From contig JAPLIO010000236.1 of NCBI GenBank assembly GCA_026389055.1, forward strand, positions 1 to 31,078: a stretch of 31,078 nt of DNA, written 5' to 3'. The stretch is from Candidatus Melainabacteria bacterium (GTDB lineage: Bacteria > Cyanobacteriota > Vampirovibrionia > Vampirovibrionales > JAJTHC01). The stretch's first letter is position 1. The number at the start of each line of letters is the position of its first letter. The notes beneath the pieces were generated by a model. It was not told the DNA's origin and did not search any database. It saw only the letters and a program-made list of their open reading frames with translations. A program made the position numbers and the translations under genes. Positions 1 to 7,385 of this stretch are shown in pieces.

Positions 1-158
1 CCTTCTGGTGGCATAGGCGGGTGGCGTTTAGGGTGGTTTTTTTTTTTTTGTTTGCCCCTGAATTTGCGGGGGGTGTTGGGGGGTGCCCAAACAGGCACCC
101 CCCGACAAACCAACCAGCTAAAGACTGAAACAACAATCGATGAAAGAACACGCTATTT
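1..158 (-). repeat. Hairpin repeat family R1, copy A (cut by window edge)
   Basis: Read on the minus strand from 158, this matches copies at 4914-5118 and 30855-31078. It starts AATAGCGTGTTCT, then has a GGGGGGTGCC / GGCACCCCCC hairpin with a 6-nt loop at about 75-102, then the conserved spacer ACACCCCCCGCAAATT. The second small hairpin of the other copies (AGGGG..CCCCT) is lost here and replaced by an A-rich run (poly-T on the plus strand at about 38-49). It lies about 30 bases after the stop of the minus-strand gene at 190, in the sense orientation. The far end lies outside the window. Confidence 0.85.
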
Positions 159-189
159 AATCGTTTAATTGGTATGAGGTAGTAGCCCA

Positions 190-1062
190 TTAACCTTGTG
201 TTGCTTCCCATGCTTTTTTAGGCAATTCTATCAGCCATTTTCCATTTTCTTTAGCCCCAGTTACTAGGTTATTCCAAAATCCGCCATCATTCTTACCGTC
301 AAAAATGCCGTTAAGTGCACTTTGTACATCTAACCAAGCTAATTGGGGGGTATTATGCAACACTTTCCAGCCCTTAGTATCGGTAGGGTATTTATCCCAA
401 AAAGGAATAAATGGTTTGCCGTTAATTGGAGTATGAGCATTACCGATAACGGTGCCCAAGCTCATAACTAAGCCCACAACACCGAGGGTATGTGCCAACA
501 GACGCCAGCTACTATCTTTTTGTTCGGTGGATTGGTTATCGCTAAATTGTGATTTCAAGAACTTGAAGGCATCTTTACCACCCAATATTAAGCCTGTTAA
601 TGCTAACGGGGCTAACACAAAGCCATAGCCGCCTAAAATAGTGCCTGCTACCACAGTTGCCGTGGCTACGCCTGCTGAAATAAGGGCTTCTTTTTTGCCT
701 GTAAAGGGGTAACGAGCGATTTGTTGAACTTTATCTACGGCTAGCGTGATGGGGTCTACCACTAAGCCTGTAATAAAGGCGTTAAACCCGTTGGCAAGCC
801 GTTCCCTAAAGGGGGCATGGGGTGCCGAATAGAGGGGCGATGTGTTGGTTGTATACGCATCTGGCGGTTGATAGGCTGGGTAGGTGTAAGTTGTCAGCGG
901 TTGAGGTTGAGGCTGAACGGCAGGTTGTACATAGCCGTAGGATGGCGTTCCGTTAGGGTACCAGGGGGAAGGGTAGAGTGGAGCTTGTTGAGGGTAAACA
1001 TTGGGGCTGTAGGCACCATAGCCAGTCCGAGGGGCAGAGTTGAGGGGGGGAGTGTGAGCCAT
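190..1062 (-). CDS. Hypothetical membrane protein with Pro/Tyr-rich N-terminus
   Basis: I do not recognise a family. Residues 1-80 are low complexity, rich in Pro, Tyr and Gln, and look disordered. The middle holds two hydrophobic stretches, around AGVATATVVAGTILGGYGFV followed by LAPLALTGLILGG, and LAHTLGVVGLVMSLGTVIG, consistent with membrane segments or hairpins. The C-terminal third is soluble-looking and Trp-rich (GWKVLHNTPQLAWLD, GGFWNNLV, WLIELPKKAWEA). The frame extends to a TTG at 1086, but the ATG at 1062 has AAGGAT nine bases upstream and is preferred. The gene follows agmatinase on the same strand after 131 bp with no clear terminator between them. R1 copy A lies just after its stop. 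Confidence 0.75.
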   Translation of the reverse strand: MAHTPPLNSAPRTGYGAYSPNVYPQQAPLYPSPWYPNGTPSYGYVQPAVQPQPQPLTTYTYPAYQPPDAYTTNTSPLYSAPHAPFRERLANGFNAFITGLVVDPITLAVDKVQQIARYPFTGKKEALISAGVATATVVAGTILGGYGFVLAPLALTGLILGGKDAFKFLKSQFSDNQSTEQKDSSWRLLAHTLGVVGLVMSLGTVIGNAHTPINGKPFIPFWDKYPTDTKGWKVLHNTPQLAWLDVQSALNGIFDGKNDGGFWNNLVTGAKENGKWLIELPKKAWEATQG

Positions 1063-1193
1063 TATTTTCTTATCCTTATTAAACAAAGGGCAGAGTGATT
1101 GATACTTCTATTAAACCCCCTCAATCGAACTCTGTGCTAGTCAATCGTGTTTTTTTGATGCCTCTTTTTTGTTTATTAAGGAGAAAATGACCC

Positions 1194-2069
1194 TTACAAA
1201 CTAGTCGAAAGCAACATCAAAACATCTCGAACGGTTTTAGCCCCAACTACGGTTGAAACACCCGAAGCATCATAATGCGGAGATAATTCCACCACATCCG
1301 CCCCCACAAAATGCAAGCCCTCAAAGGCTTTCAACCAAGCCTGCAATTCCCGAAATGTTAACCCACCCGGTTCAGGCGTACCCGTACCGGGTAAAATGGA
1401 AGGATCTAGCACATCTAAATCCAACGTTAAAAACACGGGTCTGCCTTCAAGCTTTTGTTTGGCAATAGGGGCATTGTTAATATCCGTAAACCAACAACCC
1501 GTTTCCTGCATCCATGTAAATTCTTCCCGAGTACCTGAACGAATACCCACCTGCACAAAGTGCTTAGGGTCAATCAATTCCACACACCGACGCAACACGG
1601 TTGCGTGCGATAGCGGTTCGCCCAAATAATCCTCACGCAAATCGGCATGAGCATCAAAATGCAAGATGGCTAAATTCGGATATTTTTCCACCATCGCTTG
1701 AATGGTGGGTAACGTTACCAAATGTTCGCCCCCAATACCGAACCACTTTTTTCCGCTGGCAATAACCTCTTTCGTGGCGTTGTAAATGCGGTTGAGCGTT
1801 TCTTCTCGGTTACCCATGGGGAATTCCAAATCGCCCCCATCAAAATAACGAATATCTTCGCCCAATTCCCTGTGCCATAGCGGAGAATAGGTTTCCAGCC
1901 CCCAAGAAGCTTCCCGAATGCTAGCGGGCCCAAACCGAGTACCAGGGCGGAAGGAGGTGGTGCCATCATAGGGCAAGCCAACAATCACCCAATCAGCGGT
2001 TTCGGGCGTTTCTTCTACGCCCATCCAGCTGGGGTACATTACGGGTGCAGATTTCAGAAAAGTAGTCAT
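1194..2069 (-). CDS. speB: Agmatinase (arginase/ureohydrolase family)
   Basis: Binuclear manganese hydrolase expected to convert agmatine to putrescine and urea in the cytoplasm. The metal-binding signatures are visible in order: GGEH near residue 118, HFDAHADLR near 137, and LDLDVLDPSILPGTGTPEPGG near 217. The substrate-side segment SFRPGTRFGPASIREA near residue 39 is typical of agmatinases rather than true arginases. At 291 residues it has normal family length. ATG 2069 has no good Shine-Dalgarno sequence. No arginine decarboxylase or other polyamine gene is nearby. It is separated from upstream pgi by a repeat at 2105-2175. Related ureohydrolases such as guanidinobutyrase cannot be excluded from sequence alone. 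Confidence 0.88.
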   Translation of the reverse strand: MTTFLKSAPVMYPSWMGVEETPETADWVIVGLPYDGTTSFRPGTRFGPASIREASWGLETYSPLWHRELGEDIRYFDGGDLEFPMGNREETLNRIYNATKEVIASGKKWFGIGGEHLVTLPTIQAMVEKYPNLAILHFDAHADLREDYLGEPLSHATVLRRCVELIDPKHFVQVGIRSGTREEFTWMQETGCWFTDINNAPIAKQKLEGRPVFLTLDLDVLDPSILPGTGTPEPGGLTFRELQAWLKAFEGLHFVGADVVELSPHYDASGVSTVVGAKTVRDVLMLLSTSL

Positions 2070-2104
2070 TTTTAGATTAAGCCTTTTACCGTCGTTTGAT
2101 AATA

Positions 2105-2175
2105 TGTAGGGGCAGGTCTCTGTGCCTGCCCGTTTTTACATCTTGAGCGGGACGCCACGGAGAGCGTCCCCTACA
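2105..2175. repeat. Composite inverted repeat bounded by TGTAGGGG / CCCCTACA
   Basis: Outer 8-bp perfect inverted repeats (2105-2112 and 2168-2175) enclose two hairpins: GGGCAGG/CCTGCCC and GGACGC/GCGTCC. It lies between pgi and speB, both on the minus strand. A related single hairpin ending in CCCCTACA lies at 10986-11012. This is a REP-like intergenic repeat; it has no T-run, so it is not a standard terminator. Confidence 0.7.
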
Positions 2176-2187
2176 AAAATTAGAATT

Positions 2188-3582
2188 TTACACACCCATC
2201 GCTTCGTTAATGAGGTGTTCGTAGCCTTGGCTACCCATTAGGGCGTGGGTGTATTTTTTGCCTAATTCCACACCAGGTTGATTAAATGGGTCGATGCCTA
2301 AAACCGCTCCAGCCAAAGCCGTTTGCACTTCTAAAGCGTACAACAACTGGGTAAAGTGGAAGGTATCCAACTTTGGTAGTGAAATAGTGCATGATGGGCG
2401 TTGATTACGTTTCAAGCTGGCTTTGGTTGCCATAAATTCGCTAGAAAGCAACTTGTGGAAGGTTTGGTTCGCCAAATAGCCCAAGGCTGGTACTTCAGGC
2501 AAGCTATCGGGAATCAGCAATTCAGCGTCAGGCGTTTCAACCGAAATGAAAGTGAACACCTTATCAAAAGGGCCTTCGTTATACAGTTGCACTTGAGAAT
2601 GTTGGTCAGTTGCTCCGACTGCTTTCAGTGGCGTAGCACCCACATTGACGGTTTCGCCCTTCAGGTTTTCCGCTTTCCCGAGCGATTCCGCCCACAATTG
2701 CACATACCAATCTGCCACAAAAGCTAGCTTGGTGGAATAGGGCATTAACACCGAAATAGGCTTGCCTGCTTGGCAAAATAGCATTTGATATAAGGCATTT
2801 TGAGCAATCGGGTTTTCCGCCAAATTCGGGTTGGAAGCCACGGTTTCGTAGGCTTGAATGCCTTTTTGGAATTCGGCAACATCCAGCCCACACAACGCAG
2901 CGGGCAACATACCCACGGCGGAAAACACGGAAAACCGACCGGCTACGTCGTCTGGCACTTCAAAGGTGGTAACATCTAACTTCGTGGCTAATTCCCGAAG
3001 GATGCCCTTGTTTAAATCTGTCGTGAAAACTAAGTGGTCTTTTAGTTGGGTGGCGGGTTGGTCTAAAACGGCTTCTAGTCTATCTTTTAGTAACATAAAG
3101 GCAGACATAGTTTCCGCCGTGGTGCCTGATTTTGAAACCACATTCACCAACGTGCGTTTTAGGTTAACAATATCTAGCAAGCCGCTGATGGTATCGCCTT
3201 CCACGTTATCCACAAAGTGAAAACGGGGGTAGCCTTTGCGGGCTTCGGTGGAAAGATTGTTCCAATAAGGGTGCAATAAGGCTTTTAGCAAGGCTAATCC
3301 GCCCAATGAAGACCCGCCAATACCGAGGATAATTAAATCGTCATGCTTGCCGTGTTGGGCTTTGGCGTAAGCCATTAGTTCTTGGGCTAATTCTGCGTGA
3401 TTACCAGCGTTTAGCCATTTGACCCAAGCCCCTTCCGTGTGGCGTTTGGCAAATAATTCGGTGATGTGTTGGTGCATGATAGGCTGGTATTGTGCTAGCA
3501 CATCGGTGCGATTCAACCCATGGGTTGACCCAACGGCGGAAAGATCATAATTAGTAAAATCAAATGAAATGGTCATCATCAT
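2188..3582 (-). CDS. pgi: Glucose-6-phosphate isomerase
   Basis: Interconverts glucose-6-phosphate and fructose-6-phosphate in glycolysis and gluconeogenesis. Visible signatures: LGIGGSSLGGLALLKALL (sugar-phosphate binding), SKSGTTAETMSAF, the family motif DDVAGRFSVFSAVGMLP, WYVQLWAESLGK with the catalytic Glu, DQHSQVQLYNEGP, and the C-terminal IDPFNQPGVELGKKY with the conserved Lys. About 464 residues, the size of the shorter bacterial enzymes. The frame is open to a TTG at 3615, but three tandem ATGs at 3574-3582 encode MMMTISFDF and are the likely start. An AAGGA lies 13 bases before the first ATG, which is rather far. The gene is divergent from fliP, with about 195 bp between the starts. 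Confidence 0.95.
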   Translation of the reverse strand: MMMTISFDFTNYDLSAVGSTHGLNRTDVLAQYQPIMHQHITELFAKRHTEGAWVKWLNAGNHAELAQELMAYAKAQHGKHDDLIILGIGGSSLGGLALLKALLHPYWNNLSTEARKGYPRFHFVDNVEGDTISGLLDIVNLKRTLVNVVSKSGTTAETMSAFMLLKDRLEAVLDQPATQLKDHLVFTTDLNKGILRELATKLDVTTFEVPDDVAGRFSVFSAVGMLPAALCGLDVAEFQKGIQAYETVASNPNLAENPIAQNALYQMLFCQAGKPISVLMPYSTKLAFVADWYVQLWAESLGKAENLKGETVNVGATPLKAVGATDQHSQVQLYNEGPFDKVFTFISVETPDAELLIPDSLPEVPALGYLANQTFHKLLSSEFMATKASLKRNQRPSCTISLPKLDTFHFTQLLYALEVQTALAGAVLGIDPFNQPGVELGKKYTHALMGSQGYEHLINEAMGV

Positions 3583-3776
3583 AGCAGGTGGGGTGTCCTT
3601 CAAAAAATTGGGCAATTAACAGGAAAAATAATTGCTAACATTATCCTGCAAACAGAGTCTATCGACAAGTAGCACAAAAAATCGTTTTTTCAGTTACTTA
3701 GATGATGTTACCCTGCTAGTAGCTTGGTATGCTTAAACTCGTATCCAGCCTATCAACGTAAGGGAATTGTGTCATC

Positions 3777-4598
3777 GTGGTACTTTTAAAACCAACAACC
3801 ATCCACCCTGCTTTTAGGCATCAATCTCATCGTATCTGGCTATTTTTGAGCCTCTTTCTAACAACCGTCTTCCTCCTATTCTTACTAAGCACCACAACAG
3901 GGGCTTTCGCCGCTGGGGGGGGTATGCCTGCCATCAACATTTCTATGGCAACCGCCAGTAACCCCGCCCAAGTAAGCCAAGGGCTTCAGGTGCTTATTCT
4001 GCTCACTATTTTAAGCATTGCCCCCAGCATTTTACTGCTTTCTACGGCATTTACCCGAATTGTTATTGTGCTTAGTTTGGTTCGTCAAGCTTTGGGAACG
4101 CCCACGTTACCACCAACGCAAGTACTCGTTTCCATGGCGTTAATTTTAAGCTTTTTCGTAATGGCACCCACCTTTGATAAAATCAACAAAACGGCGTGGA
4201 TTCCATACAACAAAGGGGCTATAACCCAAGAAGTGGCATTGGAAAAAGCGGTTGCTCCGTTGCGGTTGTTCATGTTTAAACAAACCCACGAAAGCGATAT
4301 TGGGCTATTTATGAAGCTTGCCAAATTAGGCAAACCGCAAACCACGAACGATGTACCGACCCATGTGCTACTACCTGCCTTCATTATTTCAGAATTAAAA
4401 ACGGCGTTTCAATTGGGTTTTGTGCTGTTTCTACCGTTTTTGATTATTGATTTGGTGGTTTCTTCCATTTTGGTTTCGATGGGGATGATGTTTCTACCGC
4501 CAGCATCGATTGCCCTGCCCTTTAAGTTGATTCTGTTCGTATTGGTAGATGGGTGGCATTTGCTTTGCCAAGCCTTAGTAGTGGGGTTTAGGGAATAA
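3777..4598 (+). CDS. fliP: Flagellar export gate protein FliP
   Basis: Integral-membrane core subunit of the flagellar type III export gate (FliP5-FliQ4-FliR1). The GTG start at 3777 has AAGGG 12 bases upstream. It gives an N-terminal signal peptide (hydrophobic residues 21-45, ending GAFAAGGG), as FliP proteins usually have. Family sequence follows: ILLLSTAFTRIVIVLSLVRQ, ALGTPTLPPTQVLVSMALIL, the cytoplasmic stretch PLRLFMFKQTHESDIGLFMK, and LLPAFIISELKTAFQLGF then GMMFLPPASIALPFKL. At 273 residues it is slightly long because of the signal peptide. fliQ follows two bases after the stop. The virulence-type homologue SctR is less likely because of the flagellar fliPQR order and the signal peptide. 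Confidence 0.95.
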   Translation: MVLLKPTTIHPAFRHQSHRIWLFLSLFLTTVFLLFLLSTTTGAFAAGGGMPAINISMATASNPAQVSQGLQVLILLTILSIAPSILLLSTAFTRIVIVLSLVRQALGTPTLPPTQVLVSMALILSFFVMAPTFDKINKTAWIPYNKGAITQEVALEKAVAPLRLFMFKQTHESDIGLFMKLAKLGKPQTTNDVPTHVLLPAFIISELKTAFQLGFVLFLPFLIIDLVVSSILVSMGMMFLPPASIALPFKLILFVLVDGWHLLCQALVVGFRE

Positions 4599-4600
4599 CC

Positions 4601-4897
4601 ATGTTTTTTACTACCACGTTGTTGATTGATTTAATGAAAGATACCCTAGCCATGGTGCTATTGTTGTGTGCCCCTGTTTTGACGGTGGCTACAGTGGTCG
4701 GGGTGGTTATTACCTTAATTCAAGCCGTAACCAGTTTGCAGGAATCGACCCTAACGTTTGTGCCAAAAGTGGCGGCTTGTATTGCCGTATTGATTTTTAC
4801 CGCTCCGTGGATGGTGGAAACGCTGATTAACCACACAACCCAAATGTTTAGCTTGATGCTAGATATTGCTCAACACGCTGGTAGCGGAGGTGGGTAA
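4601..4897 (+). CDS. fliQ: Flagellar export gate protein FliQ
   Basis: Small two-helix membrane subunit of the flagellar export gate. At 98 residues it is near the usual length of about 90. Two hydrophobic segments (about residues 15-42 and 56-75) flank the conserved loop TLIQAVTSLQESTLTFVPKV. It starts two bases after the fliP stop and is almost certainly translationally coupled. Its tail contains GGAGG at 4886-4890. The TAA stop (4895-4897) overlaps an ATG (4897-4899) and is followed by three tandem ATGs at 4902-4910. fliR is not directly adjacent: R1 copy B sits between. Confidence 0.95.
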   Translation: MFFTTTLLIDLMKDTLAMVLLLCAPVLTVATVVGVVITLIQAVTSLQESTLTFVPKVAACIAVLIFTAPWMVETLINHTTQMFSLMLDIAQHAGSGGG

Positions 4898-4901
4898 TGA
4901 A

Positions 4902-5171
4902 ATGATGATGAAGGATTGCCGTTTTAGTCTTTCGCTGGCTGGTTTGTTGGGGGGTGCCTGTTTGGGCACCCCCCAACACCCCCCACAAATTCAGGGGCAA
5001 GCCCCTAAAGACCCCCAAAAAGCCACCCCCCTATGCCACCAGACGGGCATTGACGGCGGGATGTTCTTTTTGCCCCTTCGGTGGACGGAACGCATCGGCG
5101 ACTGCAGAGCAAACGCGATGGTCGTTCCTACTGGTGGTTTGTCATTCAAATTTTTTACTGGTATTAAATAA
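4902..5171 (+). CDS. Small ORF reading through repeat copy B between fliQ and fliR
   Basis: An 89-codon frame opening with ATGATGATG, preceded by GGAGG at 4886-4890 (11-base spacing). It reads MMMKDCRFSLSLAGLLGGAC and then through the whole R1 repeat. The stop TAA (5169-5171) lies two bases before the fliR ATG. The N-terminus superficially resembles a lipoprotein signal. The repeat portion is also stop-free in the same frame in copy C. It is probably not a dedicated protein. It may be the leftover translation start of fliR, now read through the inserted repeat, and could keep fliR translationally coupled to fliQ. Whether it is expressed cannot be told from sequence. Confidence 0.3.
   Translation: MMMKDCRFSLSLAGLLGGACLGTPQHPPQIQGQAPKDPQKATPLCHQTGIDGGMFFLPLRWTERIGDCRANAMVVPTGGLSFKFFTGIK
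4914..5118 (+). repeat. Hairpin repeat family R1, copy B (inside the fliPQR operon)
   Basis: Matches copy C closely from the GATTG at 4914 to the AAACGCGA at 5118; the true 3' end may lie further on. Contents in order: GGGGGGTGCC/GGCACCCCCC hairpin at about 4950-4975, spacer ACACCCCCCACAAATT, hairpin AGGGG-CAAG-CCCCT at about 4993-5006, then an unstructured-looking tail of about 110 bp. The AATAGCGTGTTCT head shared by copies A and C is missing. Confidence 0.85.
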
Positions 5172-5173
5172 TC

Positions 5174-5986
5174 ATGGTGGCAGATTTTCCTTTATTGCAG
5201 TGGTTTTCCCCCAAGCCCGTGCTGGTTTTTATTTTAATTAACACTCGGCTAACAGGGTTGTTTTTAACCTCGCCCGTGTTTAAAAACCCCACGTTTCCCA
5301 CCAAGGCAAAACTGTTTTTCTCTTTAATGGTCGGCTTTCTGTTTTTTACCACCATTGGCGTTCCCTTGGCGTTCGGTAAATCTGCGTTTATGGTACCCAG
5401 TTCCGTGCCCGAACTCATTATTTTGGCTGGGCAAGAACTCATTATTGGGTTAGTTCTTGGGTTTGCCGTTAATTTAATGATGGATGCCCTTAATATGGCA
5501 GGGGAATTGGTTTCCCTGCAAAGCGGCTTAAATTCCGCCCAGCAGTTTGACCCGTTGACGGGGCAATCTTCTCCCATATTGGGGAATTTTTTGGTGCAGT
5601 TGGGCTTGATGTTGTTTTTAACGATGGGGCTGCATCATTGGTTGATTGGCTTAATTTCGCAAAGTTATCAGCTGGTGCCGTTGGGCGATTGGTTTACCCC
5701 CGCTAAAATTGGCGATTTAGTACAACGCTTGTTGTTTTTAACAGGGCAGTTGTGGGTGTTGGGGCTGATGCTTTCTGCCCCAGTGCAGGCGGTGATGCTG
5801 ATGAGTGAAGTTTCGTTGGCGTTTGTTGCGAAGTTAATTCCGCAAATGAACGTGTTTGCCATTAGTTTATCGTTAAAAATTGCGTTGGCTTTTTGGGCAT
5901 TAACGACGTTTTTAAATCAACTTGAACCCTTCTTGCTCAAGCAGTTTGAGGTGTGGGGACACTGGTGGGCGGTATTGCTAAAATAA
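5174..5986 (+). CDS. fliR: Flagellar export gate protein FliR
   Basis: Third subunit of the flagellar export gate, predicted polytopic inner-membrane protein. At 270 residues it is close to the usual 260. Family features: RLTGLFLTSPVFKNPTFPTKAK, GQELIIGLVLGFAVNLMMDALNMAGELVSLQSGL, and a C-terminal block SAPVQAVMLMSEVSLAFVAKLIPQMNVFAISLSLKI. ATG 5174 has no recognisable Shine-Dalgarno sequence. The gene is detached from fliQ by 276 bp containing R1 copy B, so translation may depend on coupling to the read-through ORF that ends at 5171. flhB and flhA, often next in such operons, are absent here. Confidence 0.93.
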   Translation: MVADFPLLQWFSPKPVLVFILINTRLTGLFLTSPVFKNPTFPTKAKLFFSLMVGFLFFTTIGVPLAFGKSAFMVPSSVPELIILAGQELIIGLVLGFAVNLMMDALNMAGELVSLQSGLNSAQQFDPLTGQSSPILGNFLVQLGLMLFLTMGLHHWLIGLISQSYQLVPLGDWFTPAKIGDLVQRLLFLTGQLWVLGLMLSAPVQAVMLMSEVSLAFVAKLIPQMNVFAISLSLKIALAFWALTTFLNQLEPFLLKQFEVWGHWWAVLLK

Positions 5987-6094
5987 CTACTTGCTTTTAA
6001 ATCAAAGTTTAGTTACTATTTAAATTGATAAATTAATTCTATTATTGGCTTTTTTGTTTTTAGTGTTTTTTCTACTATTGAGGATTTTTTACGG

Positions 6095-6522
6095 ATGTTG
6101 ACGAGTAGTGTTTCCGCTATGAGGTTACAGGCTGTTTCTGCTAAAAACGACGCTTCGCCACCTGCTGTAAACGATACCCCTATCGCCAACCAGCGACTGA
6201 TGCAAGATACGTTTACCCCTATCGCCACAAAACCACGAGCAGGGCAAAATTCGTTAATAAATCACACTGGTGCATTAGCAACTTTCTTAGCAGTGGAGAG
6301 TGAAAAATTAGGATTTCCAGAGATATTAGTTTTTTAGGTTACCATTACACACATTTAACCCTAGAAGAACAAAGCCAAGCTTTATTTCATATGTTTTTGG
6401 TAGCACAATTGAATACTAATTTAACATTAGCCCAAAAAGGCAAGCTTGAAACTCGGATTTTTGATTTGCATTTACAAAATCAAGAGCGTGAGATTTTTGG
6501 TGATAATAACCGTTTCACGTAA
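6095..6522 (+). pseudogene. Unknown small protein gene, apparently frameshifted
   Basis: Two open stretches look like one protein. ATG 6095 opens a Ser/Thr/Pro-rich frame (MLTSSVSAMRLQAVSAKNDA...) that stays open to 6337. From about 6305 the -1 frame carries a coding-like stretch (RDISFLGYHYTHLTLEEQ ... KLETRIFDLHLQNQEREIFG) ending at TAA 6520-6522, which lacks its own good start. They would join by a -1 shift at the A5 run around 6303-6307. I recognise no family in either half. The region 5987-6094 is A/T-rich, and 6523-6614 should hold the rsfS promoter; no other gene is visible between fliR and rsfS. A sequencing indel, decay or two unrelated frames are all possible. Confidence 0.35.
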
Positions 6523-6614
6523 GCGTTTCTTCTTCGGTTTGTTTAGGGTAAACTAATGGATAGGTTTTTTCTACCCTAGCATTTTAGCCACTTAAATAAA
6601 GGTCTCTAACAATA

Positions 6615-7055
6615 ATGATGATGATGAACGCCATTCAATTTACCCCCAACCGCAACCCTGAAAACACCCTAGAATGGCTAGCATGGTCTGCCTTCCTAGC
6701 TGATAGCAAAAAAGCACTAGATGTTACCCTGTTAGAAACCAAAAACGTAACCCAAATTGCCGATTATTTCCTGATTGTAACAGGCGAAAGCAGAGCTCAA
6801 GTTAGAGCCATCACCGAAGAAATTAAAGAACAATTCAAACACGCTGGCCTACCCCATGTGGGCGATGAACGCGATGCCAACGCCAGCTGGTGCTTGCTAG
6901 ATTACGGCGATTTTGTTATTCACGTAATGCAACCCGAACAACGAGAATTCTATAACCTTGAAGGCTATTGGAATCACGCTGAAGTAATTGAAACAGAAAC
7001 ATGGCATGGGTTGGCAAAAAGTTTAGGGTTGAACTGGGAAATCGAAGCAGCGTAG
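6615..7055 (+). CDS. rsfS: Ribosomal silencing factor RsfS (Iojap/DUF143)
   Basis: Binds uL14 on the 50S subunit and blocks subunit joining when nutrients are short. The core family segment is clear: ADSKKALDVTLLETKNVTQI followed by ADYFLIVTGESRAQVRAITEEI, and the C-terminal ASWCLLDYGDFVIHVMQPE then REFYNLEGYWNHAEVI. At 146 residues it is longer than the ~105-residue E. coli protein because of an N-terminal lead of about 20 residues. It opens with four tandem ATGs (6615-6626). AAAGG lies 12 bases before the first, so the first is best placed. In many bacteria rsfS pairs with nadD, which is not here. A MITE-like element follows within 10 bases of the stop. Confidence 0.93.
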   Translation: MMMMNAIQFTPNRNPENTLEWLAWSAFLADSKKALDVTLLETKNVTQIADYFLIVTGESRAQVRAITEEIKEQFKHAGLPHVGDERDANASWCLLDYGDFVIHVMQPEQREFYNLEGYWNHAEVIETETWHGLAKSLGLNWEIEAA

Positions 7056-7064
7056 TAGATACTA

Positions 7065-7256
7065 TTGAGAATAACGCTCTGATGGGCATCCGCAGAGCGA
7101 GAAAACGTAGAACGTTTTACGTTGTCATTTGCGGTATTTTCTACCTTCGGTAGAATGATTGCACAGCAATCAATGAATTCTTATGTACTTCTATTTACAC
7201 GTCAAATTCTCCGTTCCTCATTCCTAGAATCTGCACCACCAGTCCATTATTCTCAA
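7065..7256 (-). mobile_element. MITE-like palindromic element R2, copy 1
   Basis: The core 7084-7238 is nearly identical, in reverse orientation, to 23863-24016. On its minus strand it is a chain of small hairpins: TGATTGC/GCAATCA, TTCTACC/GGTAGAA and AAAACGT/ACGTTTT. Outer 10-bp perfect inverted repeats TTGAGAATAA (7065-7074) and TTATTCTCAA (7247-7256) bound it and differ from the termini of copy 2. It fills most of the gap between rsfS and glnA; 7257-7385 holds the glnA promoter and leader. No transposase is encoded. Confidence 0.8.
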
Positions 7257-7277
7257 CAGCATCTAACAAAATAGTGC

Positions 7278-7306
7278 TTGCATTTCAAGTTTGCTAGCAA
7301 GATAAT
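7278..7306 (+). promoter_or_regulatory. Predicted sigma70-type promoter of glnA
   Basis: TTGCAT (7278-7283), a 17-bp spacer and GATAAT (7301-7306) fit a housekeeping promoter. Transcription would start near 7313, giving a leader of about 73 bases. The leader contains a short GACG/CGTC hairpin just before the Shine-Dalgarno AAAGGA (7374-7379). I see no convincing NtcA-type site. Confidence 0.45.
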
Positions 7307-7385
7307 GTAAGAGTTAATTTGATGTTTCAATTAGTCCATTTGTTAGTTTTTCAGACGTAAATTCGTCGATTGTAAAGGATATGTA

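Noticed and set aside
60..105. G-quadruplex in R1 copy A
   Set aside because: Only two long G runs are present on the strand; the hairpin explains the symmetry better.
1091..1134. CAGAGT...ACTCTG inverted repeat after speB as a terminator
   Set aside because: The long loop and absence of a T-run make termination unlikely.
4085..4384. 99-codon antisense ORF inside fliP
   Set aside because: Shadow frame of fliP; no supporting signals.
4954..5241. Alternative ORF across repeat copy B (GGRNASATAEQTRW frame)
   Set aside because: Runs out of the repeat into fliR in the wrong frame; no Shine-Dalgarno sequence.
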